From the NCBI RefSeq assembly GCF_004786015.1, contig NZ_CP032096.1, positions 620,001-684,000 on the forward strand: a stretch of 64,000 bases of DNA, given 5' to 3'. Positions 1 through 7,413 of this stretch are shown here, piece by piece (the first letter of the stretch is position 1; each line of letters opens with the position of its first letter). The notes below the pieces were generated by a model. The model made no database searches. It was not told the origin of the DNA and saw only the letters and a list, made by a program, of their open reading frames with translations. The stretch comes from Hydrogenovibrio crunogenus (GTDB lineage Bacteria; Pseudomonadota; Gammaproteobacteria; Thiomicrospirales; Thiomicrospiraceae). Made by a program: the position numbers and the translations under genes.

Positions 1-401
1 TTGTGTTTCAGAATTTTCAATTGATGCCGAGTATGACCGCTTTAGAGAATGTGTTGATGCCGCTGGAGCTTTTTCAAATGCCCAATGCGGAGCAAGAAGC
101 CAGAAAAGCACTGCAACGGGTCGGTCTGTCCAACCGTTTGACTCATCGTCCATCAGAGTTGTCAGGCGGGGAGCAACAACGCGTGGCGATTGCACGGGCA
201 TTTGTGACAGGTCCCAAAATTTTATTTGCCGATGAACCGACGGGTAACCTCGATGAAGCCACTGCGGGAGAAATACAAACGCTTTTGTTCCAACTCAATG
301 ATGAGTTGAAAACTACCTTGATCCTGGTAACACATGATAATCGTTTAGCGCAGCAATGTGACCGTGCATTGTCTTTACAAAATGGACAGTTACGCGGATG
401 A
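1..401 (+). CDS. ABC transporter ATP-binding protein, 5' end cut off by the window (YbbA/LolD-type)
   Basis: This is the C-terminal 132 residues of an ABC ATPase; the Walker A part lies outside the window. Visible are the Q-loop (FQNFQLMPSMTALENV), the signature LSGGEQQRVAIARAF, Walker B ILFADEPTGNLD and the H-loop histidine (VTHD). These signatures are typical of the MacB/LolD/YbbA group, which works with FtsX-type permeases. The stop codon overlaps the start of the permease gene by 4 bp (ATGA), so the two are translationally coupled and should form one inner-membrane transporter. The GTG at position 3 is internal, because family members have further sequence before the Q-loop. The pairing with a YbbP-like permease favours YbbA over LolD. 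The substrate cannot be read from the sequence. Confidence 0.85.
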   Translation, partial: VFQNFQLMPSMTALENVLMPLELFQMPNAEQEARKALQRVGLSNRLTHRPSELSGGEQQRVAIARAFVTGPKILFADEPTGNLDEATAGEIQTLLFQLNDELKTTLILVTHDNRLAQQCDRALSLQNGQLRG

Positions 402-2869
402 AGCATGCTTATTTTATTGAAGCTCTGACCGCCTCAAAATGGTTTTTGCGTGGCATAAAGCGTGGTGATTGGGTTTGGTTGTTACTGGCGGTGGTGATTG
501 CCAGCGCAACCGTTACCTTTGTGGAAAAGCTAGGGCAAACGGTCAAACAAAGTATGGTTCGGCAAGCGGCTAATAATCTCGGAGCCGATTATGTCATTCG
601 CAGTTCGCGACCGATTGATTCTAAATGGGTGCAAAAAGCCCAACAGCTTGAACTGGAAATCGCTCAGAGCCAAAGCCTGGTCACAATGGCATTAAGTGAT
701 GGTCAGTTTCAACTGGTGCAGTTAAGAGCTGTCTCTGCCAACACGCCTTTACGCTCTCCAACGAACTCCTTCCCTAAAGTCTCAGGTGCGAACCAGGTTT
801 GGGTTGAACAAAATCTGGTGCCGATGTTGAATTTATCAAAGGGCAGCGAGGTGACCTTAGGTAAACAAACTTTTTCTGTAGCGGGAATGTTCCAGCCGAT
901 CAGCAGTGGTATTGGCATGAGTGCCTTTGCCTATCAGATGATCATTCCGCTGTCACAGTTAGCCACTACCGATTTGAAAGGACCAGGAAGTCGTATTGAA
1001 TATGAGCTGTCTGTTGCAGGAAAGCCGACGGCCATTAAAGCCTTTGCTCAGCAAGTTGAACAAGCGCAAAACCCACACTTGCAGACGCTTTCTGCTCAAG
1101 CTCCTTCGCAGGATTTGGCCAAATCGCTTGATACAGCTTGGCTATTTTTAGAGTTGTCGGCCTTATCGGCGGTTATGGTTGCCGGACTATCCATTTTGAT
1201 TGCCAGTCGGTTTTATTTACAACGTTGGCAGAACTCCATTGCCTTGATGCGTGCATTTGGCGCACAAAGGGCGCAAATGAGTCGGTTGTTTGCGTTTCAG
1301 TTAAGTTGGTTGGCTATTTTAGGCAGTGGAATGGGGGTTCTGCTTGGTATCGGATTATTTCAATTTGTTATTCCTGTGTTGCATTCTTATTTCAATTCTC
1401 TTGTGATTGCTGATTCAGGTTGGGTGTATTTGCATGGCTTTTTAATGGGCTTTTTGGTGTTGTGGGGGTTTGCTTGGCAAGCGTTTCGCAGTGCAGTGCA
1501 AACCTCTCCGTTACAGCTTCTGAAATCGGTGGGTTCGGCGCCTAAAATGAAGCAATGGTTAATCAGTCTGGGGCTGGTGTTGACCGTGGTGGTTTCCATG
1601 ACAGGTTATGTTTTTTGGGTATTGATAGGCCTGCTTATTACCGGAACGGTGCTTTATTTTGCTGCGGTTGGTTTGTTGAAGCTCGTGCAGCTCTCACAAG
1701 GCAAAAGCAAGGGGTGGTTGAAACTTTCGTTGGCGGCCTTGTCGAAAGAGCCAGGCCTGGTTAAAATTCAATTGATTTCAATCGGGCTGGTATTGTTTGT
1801 GTTGATGTTAATGACGTTTGTACGTCAAGATTTGATGCAGAACTGGCAGACCTCTTTGCCCAAGAACACCCCGGATACGTTTCTAGTCAACGTCCAACCG
1901 GATCAAAAACAAACAGTAATCCAATTGTTAACACGTCATCAAATAAACGCGCCTCTGGTTCCGATGGCGAGGGGACGTCTGGTGGCGGTAAATGACTCTC
2001 CAATTAAGGCTAACGAACAAGAAAATGATCGTGCACGACGATTATTGGAACGGGAATCCAATATTGCGGTGTTATCGACCCTGCCTTCTTACAATACCGT
2101 TGTGCAACAAAGCCGGTCCAAGTCACTTACGGCTGAACAAAAAGCGCTTTTGACGGTTTCTGTTGAAGAGGGCATGGCCGACCTGTTTGGGATACAGTTG
2201 AATGATGTATTGACCTTTAGTTTTACTGGGCAGGAACAAATGTATCGTGTCGATTCGATTCGTCGAGTGCAATGGCAAAGTTTTCGTTTAAATTTCTTCT
2301 TTATTGTACAACCCAGTAAACAAAAATCGCTGCCGATCTCATATATCAGTAACTTTACCTTGAACGATAAAACCATTTCAGCAACCGAGTTGACCCAACA
2401 GCTTGCACAACAAGCGCCAGGCGTGTTGTTGATTGATGCCAAACGTATTTTGACACAAGTGCAGACCATTATGGAGCAAGCCAGTTGGGCGGTCACAGCG
2501 TTGTATGGGTTTACATTGCTGGCGAGCTTGATTGTTTTGTTTACCGCCACCATGGCCAGTCAACAAACTCGTGTACAAAGTTGGCTTTTGTTAAGGACCC
2601 TTGGCGCAACTCAAAAAGAGATTATTAAAATAGGGTTAATGGAATTTGTGTTATTGGGCGCGTTGGCGGGACTATTGGCGGCCATTTTTGCTCAAATCGC
2701 CAGCTGGGGCATTGGTCATTTCGTATTGGATATTCCATTCAGTTTTAATTTGGCCTTGTGGATAGCCAGTATGATGACTGGGATGTTGGTGTTGTTAATG
2801 ATTGGGTGGATCACGCAAAAACGCTATCTTCGACAATCACCAAGACGAATGGCACAAAAGTGGTCGTAA
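398..2869 (+). CDS. ybbP: FtsX-domain ABC transporter permease, YbbP-like
   Basis: An 823-residue integral membrane protein of about the length of E. coli YbbP. It has a first membrane segment near residues 25-45, then a large extracytoplasmic domain, a group of hydrophobic segments around residues 250-430, a second soluble domain (about 480-690), and three C-terminal membrane segments. This is the duplicated FtsX arrangement of YbbP. The N-terminal soluble part resembles YbbP (SRPIDSKWVQKAQQ beside SSREVPQAWLEEAQ). The ATG overlaps the stop of the preceding ATPase gene. The transported substrate is unknown; members of this group are often proposed to act on envelope lipids or lipoproteins. 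A CCAGGCCTGG repeat copy lies inside the gene at 1751-1760. Confidence 0.85.
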   Translation: MKHAYFIEALTASKWFLRGIKRGDWVWLLLAVVIASATVTFVEKLGQTVKQSMVRQAANNLGADYVIRSSRPIDSKWVQKAQQLELEIAQSQSLVTMALSDGQFQLVQLRAVSANTPLRSPTNSFPKVSGANQVWVEQNLVPMLNLSKGSEVTLGKQTFSVAGMFQPISSGIGMSAFAYQMIIPLSQLATTDLKGPGSRIEYELSVAGKPTAIKAFAQQVEQAQNPHLQTLSAQAPSQDLAKSLDTAWLFLELSALSAVMVAGLSILIASRFYLQRWQNSIALMRAFGAQRAQMSRLFAFQLSWLAILGSGMGVLLGIGLFQFVIPVLHSYFNSLVIADSGWVYLHGFLMGFLVLWGFAWQAFRSAVQTSPLQLLKSVGSAPKMKQWLISLGLVLTVVVSMTGYVFWVLIGLLITGTVLYFAAVGLLKLVQLSQGKSKGWLKLSLAALSKEPGLVKIQLISIGLVLFVLMLMTFVRQDLMQNWQTSLPKNTPDTFLVNVQPDQKQTVIQLLTRHQINAPLVPMARGRLVAVNDSPIKANEQENDRARRLLERESNIAVLSTLPSYNTVVQQSRSKSLTAEQKALLTVSVEEGMADLFGIQLNDVLTFSFTGQEQMYRVDSIRRVQWQSFRLNFFFIVQPSKQKSLPISYISNFTLNDKTISATELTQQLAQQAPGVLLIDAKRILTQVQTIMEQASWAVTALYGFTLLASLIVLFTATMASQQTRVQSWLLLRTLGATQKEIIKIGLMEFVLLGALAGLLAAIFAQIASWGIGHFVLDIPFSFNLALWIASMMTGMLVLLMIGWITQKRYLRQSPRRMAQKWS
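1751..1760. repeat. CCAGGCCTGG palindrome, copy 1
   Basis: Exact copy inside the ybbP-like permease gene, read there as Pro-Gly-Leu. Confidence 0.8.
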
Positions 2870-2894
2870 GCCGCGTTAATTGCTTGTGAAATGC

Positions 2895-2922
2895 TTGATT
2901 AAAATTCCAATCACTCTATAAT
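2895..2922 (+). promoter_or_regulatory. Promoter of tRNA-Pro
   Basis: A perfect -10 box TATAAT lies at 2917-2922, 14 bp before the tRNA, with a TTGATT -35-like hexamer at 2895-2900 (16-bp spacer). The position fits a short 5' leader of the tRNA precursor. Confidence 0.7.
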
Positions 2923-2936
2923 GTGCTTTCTGGTTT

Positions 2937-3013
2937 CGGGGCATGGCTCAGCTTGGTAGAGCACCGTCATGGGGTGGCGGGGGTCGTAGGTTCAAATCCT
3001 ACTGTCCCGACCA
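2937..3013 (+). tRNA. tRNA-Pro (anticodon GGG)
   Basis: A 77-nt cloverleaf. The acceptor arm CGGGGCA pairs with TGTCCCG (one G-T pair). The anticodon stem CCGTC/GGCGG encloses the loop ATGGGGT with anticodon GGG at 2971-2973. The T-loop is GGTTCAAATCC and the CCA end is encoded. It reads CCC and CCU proline codons. A TATAAT promoter precedes it and a hairpin with a T-run follows. Confidence 0.97.
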
Positions 3014-3094
3014 ATATCTTCTCTTTACTTTTTGTTTTGTTTTTCAAATTTTTATTATCAGCTTATCGCTTTTTGCTTGAATTCAATTCTTTTA

Positions 3095-3118
3095 AAACAA
3101 CCAGGCTTGGCTGTTTTT
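3095..3118 (+). terminator. Terminator after tRNA-Pro, built on a variant CCAGGCTTGG palindrome
   Basis: AAAACAACCAGG and CTTGGCTGTTTTTT form an imperfect hairpin followed by six T. The core (3101-3110) differs by one base from the CCAGGCCTGG motif found throughout the window. Confidence 0.65.
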
Positions 3119-3156
3119 TATGCTGATGTTATTATCATTTTTTGCGTTGCTGATAG

Positions 3157-5520
3157 CTAAAAATCATTCCAGTCGTCTTTGTGATTACTTGAAGGGCTGG
3201 GTCTAGATTCGATTTTAGGTCTCAAGGTTGATTCAGCTGTCGCTTCTTCAGATATTTTGTCTTTTAGGTTTTCAATCAAATTTAAGATTTGTTGAGAATA
3301 TTCCATCACTTTCTCTTTTTCTTGTTTCGCTAATTCGAGGTCTTCCATTTCTTTTGCGTCAATGACCTTTCCGACTGTCTGATGCATTTCAGCATGGAGT
3401 TTAATCAATTGCTGCATTTCAGAGAGCTGGGCGTATTTTTGCCCTTCTCCATAAAGCCACTTGCCAAGAGGACAGGCATCATCCCGGCGCGCACTGTTTT
3501 TGTCGAAATCGACGGTTTGACCCAGTAAGAAACGTTCTAATCGTACCGTCCAGGCACGGTGGCTGTTTTTCGCTTCTTCTAATTCAAAGCTGGCTTGCTG
3601 GTCTCCATTTGTTATGCGTGGTTGTGCGGAGCTGGAAATTTTAAATTTACCTACGAAATCCGCTTGCATTTCCGCTTGCTCACTCATATTGCCCGCGGTG
3701 GCGGCCAGCTGTTCAACCAATGCGGCATTTTGTTGTGTCATCTCATCAAGCGAAGAAACAGCAATGTTTACCTGTTCAAGCCCTTTGGTCTGTTCTGAAG
3801 CGCCTGTCGATAGTTGATCAATCAATGTGCTGACTTCATGGATTTTATGAACCACATCCGAAAAAGCGGCATTGGTTTTTTCGACCAAAGTGGTGCCATG
3901 ACTGATTTGCTGTGTAGCAGTTGTAATTAAGTTAGAAATCTCTTTTGAGGAATCAGCTGATTTTTGAGCTAGACTTCTCACTTCTCCAGCAACCACAGCG
4001 AACCCTTTACCATGCTCGCCGGCTCTGGCTGCTTCTACCGCCGCATTGAGCGCCAAAAGATTGGTTTGGAAGGCAATGCCATCTATGACGGATGTGATGT
4101 CAGCAATTTGTTTGCTAAGCTCGCTGATGCCATGAATGGCGGCAGACGTTTCTTTCATTTCTTCAATGGCTTCCTCTGCTTCATTGGTGGCCTCGCTCGA
4201 AAGCTGGTTGGCACGGTGTGTGTGCTCCGCAGCTTGCTTGACTGTGCTGGTGATTTGTTCCATCGAAGATGCGGTTTGTTCCAGCGATGCTGCTTGAGAT
4301 TGCGTTCTTTCAGATAAGTCTTCACTGGCGTGAGAAACTTCCCCTGCCATATTGCCAATTTCATTCGAGCCTGTTTTGATTTGGCCAAAAGTGGCTTCAA
4401 TATTTGTGAGAGCGCTGTTCGTCGCCACTTTCATGGCATGAACTTCTCCTTGATAATTGCCATCCATACGGTTGGTAAGGTCTCCATTGCTCATTTTGCA
4501 CAAGATTTCACTGACGTTGTGAATCAAGTGGGAGAAGGACTCCAGTAATTCATTTATGGAATTCGATAGCGACTTGTTAAATCCTTCTAGTTCGTGGGTG
4601 TCGATTCGGTCGTCCAACAAACCTTCAGAAGCGTTAGAGACGATTTTTTTGATATTTTCTTCAATGGCCAATTGTTCGGTGACGTTTTTCCATTCTGCGA
4701 CTGTGCCGATTCGTTTTTTATCTTTGCTGAAAATAGGGTCGACAATCAGATCAATGGTCGCATTGCCGACTTTAATGCGAGCTTCATAGGTGTCGGTTAA
4801 ACTGTCAAGTAAATTTGCTTGGTGCTCTGGGTGTTGATGAAACACATCGATAGATTCGCGCATCAGGTTGTCAGCATCAAAGTTGGGTAAATCTTTTTTC
4901 AACTCAGGCTCAACCTTTTTGAGCATTTTCTTTACTGCTTTATTCATAAAGATAATATTACGAAAGCGATCAACGACCATAATGTTAGAAGAAGCTGACT
5001 CCAGTGCGCGCTCAATTCGCATTGAGCTATTCAAGGAAGCTTTGACATCATCGAAGTCTGCTCCAAGCCGGATTTGCATTGATTTTAGACGACCCAACAT
5101 TCGACTAATTAAGTTATTACCGGATGAATCAATTTGTTGATTAAAATGGCCTTCTGCAATGCAGGTTAAATGCTCGTAGGCTTTTTTGAGTTTACGGTTT
5201 GTAATTACTGACGTGGCAAGAATGAGTAAAATAAAGACAATGTCTAGGAGTTCCGATACAAAGACAGGAATTTTGTTTGTGAAAAGTTGAGCGTTGATTG
5301 ATAAAAGTAATAATAAACTGAAGAAGATGATTAAATGACTGGACTCAAAGCGGGTGAATGGATTGAGCTTAGAAGCTAAAGTGACGGGGTATCCGCATTC
5401 CAATGTGAGTTTTCCCGCGGAAATTTGCTGATAGGCTTTTTCCGCTGCGGTGATTTCGGCTCGTGTGGCAGGGATCCTGACAGACATGTAGCCTTTGATT
5501 TCACCATTTTCAAAAATGGG
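3157..5520 (-). pseudogene. Chemoreceptor gene, C-terminal fragment (TM, PAS, HAMP-like, MCP signalling, CZB domains), cut by IS
   Basis: This fragment holds about 785 codons of an 888-residue methyl-accepting chemotaxis protein; the N-terminal PAS piece is at 6838-7148 beyond the IS. It contains two membrane segments ([17 protein letters not shown]-like and [13 protein letters not shown]), a HAMP-like region, a second PAS-like sensor region ([17 protein letters not shown]), and a further HAMP-like stretch. Then come the conserved signalling hairpin tip ([19 protein letters not shown]) and a C-terminal CZB zinc-binding domain with its conserved residues (HRAW, CPLGKW, H..MH). Removing the IS and one copy of the 8-bp duplication restores a continuous frame of 889 codons through NATPIFENG. 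The open frame continues into the IS end and could start at a TTG at 5601, so a PAS-less receptor might still be made. That is speculative. Confidence 0.9.
5513..5520. repeat. Target site duplication of the IS, left copy
   Basis: AAAATGGG, identical to 6838-6845. Eight to nine bp is the usual duplication length for the IS256 family. Confidence 0.85.
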
Positions 5521-5550
5521 GGGCCTGTAAACCAAATTGTGTAAACGCTC
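5521..5550. repeat. IS left terminal inverted repeat
   Basis: Thirty bp matching the complement of 6808-6837 at 24 positions; the mismatches are at position 2 and in the middle. Confidence 0.85.
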
Positions 5551-5583
5551 ATAGTTTAAAATTCCCCGAAAAGGAAAATCACT

Positions 5584-6801
5584 ATGAGCAACATCGACCA
5601 AGAAAAACTCAAAGCCATGGCCGCTGAGCTGGCCAAGGATATCAAAACTCAGAGCGACTTGTCTGACCTCTCAGCCAGTCTGCTTAAAATGACCGTTGAA
5701 GCCGCCCTCGGTGCTGAAATGGAAGAGCACCTGGGCTATCCCAAGCACCACAGTTCCGACAGCGACAACAGCCGAAACGGCTATTCATTTAAAACCCTCA
5801 AAGGCGACCATGGCGAAGTGGAAATCGCCATCCCTCGGGATCGCCAGAGTGAGTTTAACCCCACCATTATCAAAAAAGGCGAAACCCGCCTGACCAGCAT
5901 GGATGACCAGATACTGGCGCTTTATGCCAAAGGCATGACCACCCGAGACATTGTGGCAACGTTCAAAGAGATGTATGGCGCTGATGTCTCGCCAACACTG
6001 ATCTCCAAGGTCACCGAAGCGGTCATGGAAAAAGTCACCCTCTGGCGTTCTCGTCCGTTGGACGAAGTCTATCCGCTGCTGTATCTCGATGGTATTGTCA
6101 TCAAGGTCCGCCAGGACAAACAGGTGGTGCGAAAAACCATGTATGTAGCGCTTGGCGTCAATACCGACGGCCAAAAAGAATGCCTGGGCCTGTGGCTGTC
6201 TGAGACCGAGTCATCCAAGTTCTGGTTGAGCGTTTTAAACGACCTTGAAGCCCGAGGCGTCAAGGACATACTGGTCGCAAGCGTTGATGGCCTGACGGGC
6301 TTTCCTGAGGCCATCAATACCGTCTACCCTCAGGCAGATGTTCAACTTTGCATTGTGCACATGGTGCGCAATTCCCTGCGTTATGTTGGCTACAAAGAGC
6401 GCAAACAGGTCGCCAACGACCTCAAACAGGTTTACCAGTCAGTGACCGAAGAAGAAGCTCTGTTGGCGCTTGAGCAGTTCGAGACCAAATGGGATGACAA
6501 ATTCCCCAATATCGGTCGTTCCTGGCGCAACAACTGGGACAATGTGGCCACGCTGTTCCAGTACCCTCAGGCGATCCGCAAGGTGATCTATACGACGAAT
6601 GCGATTGAATCTTTGAACTCGGTGATTCGCAAAGCCACCAAGAATCGCAAGATCTTCAGCCATGATAACTCGGCCTTTAAAATCATTTTTCTGGCCATTG
6701 AATCGGCCTCAAAAAAATGGACCATGCCGATTCGAGACTGGAAATTAGCCATGAACCAGTTTATGATTCTGCATGAAGAACGCTTGAAACCTTATGTTTG
6801 A
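5584..6801 (+). CDS. IS256-family (mutator-type) transposase
   Basis: A 405-residue DDE transposase of normal length for the family. The catalytic triad is visible as D169 (YLDGIVIKV), D235 ([11 protein letters not shown]) and E342 ([14 protein letters not shown]). The family block [20 protein letters not shown] follows the second aspartate. The N-terminal part has the usual [12 protein letters not shown] motif and the region [14 protein letters not shown] thought to contact DNA. The ATG at 5584 is 33 bp inside the left inverted repeat. No frameshift or stop is present, so the element could be active. It is oriented opposite to the interrupted chemoreceptor gene. Confidence 0.96.
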   Translation: MSNIDQEKLKAMAAELAKDIKTQSDLSDLSASLLKMTVEAALGAEMEEHLGYPKHHSSDSDNSRNGYSFKTLKGDHGEVEIAIPRDRQSEFNPTIIKKGETRLTSMDDQILALYAKGMTTRDIVATFKEMYGADVSPTLISKVTEAVMEKVTLWRSRPLDEVYPLLYLDGIVIKVRQDKQVVRKTMYVALGVNTDGQKECLGLWLSETESSKFWLSVLNDLEARGVKDILVASVDGLTGFPEAINTVYPQADVQLCIVHMVRNSLRYVGYKERKQVANDLKQVYQSVTEEEALLALEQFETKWDDKFPNIGRSWRNNWDNVATLFQYPQAIRKVIYTTNAIESLNSVIRKATKNRKIFSHDNSAFKIIFLAIESASKKWTMPIRDWKLAMNQFMILHEERLKPYV

Positions 6802-6807
6802 TCAACC

Positions 6808-6837
6808 GAGCGTTTACACAGAATTATTTACAGGCTC
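6808..6837. repeat. IS right terminal inverted repeat
   Basis: Complement of the left repeat. It supplies the stop codon (TAA, complement of 6828-6830) that ends the truncated PAS fragment of the chemoreceptor. Confidence 0.85.
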
Positions 6838-6845
6838 AAAATGGG
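6838..6845. repeat. Target site duplication of the IS, right copy
   Basis: AAAATGGG directly after the right inverted repeat, matching 5513-5520. Confidence 0.85.
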
Positions 6846-7148
6846 GGTGGCGTTGGCCTTCACCCAATAATGGTCGCCGTTCTTTCGACGATTTTTTACG
6901 ATTTGTGACCAAGGTTTTCCTGCTTGTAAAGTCGTCCAAAAATCTTTGAATACGGCTGCGGGAACATCAGGGTGTCTTAAGATATTATGAGGTTGTCCGA
7001 CGAGGTCTTTCCATTCGAATCCACTGGCTTCGATAAAGTCTTCATTGGCTTCAATGATATTGCCGTGTAAGTCAGTCCGGGAAACGATCGTAATCCCTTC
7101 TTTTAAAGGATATTCTTTCTGTGTCACAGGGCCGTTGTTTTTGCTCAT
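6838..7148 (-). pseudogene. Chemoreceptor gene, N-terminal Aer-like PAS fragment, cut by IS
   Basis: This is the first 103 or so codons of the chemoreceptor gene continued at 3157-5520. It encodes a PAS domain very like the FAD-binding PAS of the E. coli aerotaxis receptor Aer (ANEDFIEASG, GQPHNILRHPDVP, IVKNRRKNGDHYWVKANATP), so the intact protein probably sensed redox state or oxygen. The ATG at 7148 is preferred over an upstream in-frame start at 7208, because AGGA lies 8 bp before it and family members begin close to this PAS. The frame runs into the IS end and stops after three IS-derived residues. The fragment has no membrane or signalling part. Confidence 0.88.
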
Positions 7149-7413
7149 GGGTACAGTTCCTCGCTCTGATGTGCATTGGATATTGTTGTTTTCTAAATGT
7201 TTTATCAATAAAAAACGTATAAAACAAGGTGTTTTTTAGGTAAAAAGCGTACTAAATATATGGAAATAACTCTTTTAGACTGATAATAAGGCGGTTACAC
7301 TTATTGATTTCAATTCATTTTGAGTTATTAATTTTTTTGATAGATTGGTATGGAATTCATTGAAAGAAGTGGATTGTTTCTATTTCTGAACATAGGTAAG
7401 TATAGTTAATCAC

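Larger units (their letters stand above)
5521..6837 (+). mobile_element. IS256-family insertion sequence, 1317 bp, apparently intact
   Basis: The element is bounded by imperfect 30-bp terminal inverted repeats: the left end starts GGGCCTGTAAA and the right end, read inward, GAGCCTGTAAA. Twenty-four of 30 positions agree and both end in GTGTAAACGCTC. It carries one full-length transposase gene and is flanked by the 8-bp direct repeat AAAATGGG. It sits inside a chemoreceptor gene on the opposite strand. By eye its coding DNA is richer in G and C than the neighbouring genes, which suggests arrival from another genome. The intact transposase, the matching target duplication and the undamaged host-gene halves all point to a recent insertion. 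Confidence 0.93.

Noticed and set aside
2923-3126. ORF of 67 codons on the plus strand
   Set aside because: It covers the tRNA-Pro gene and its terminator.
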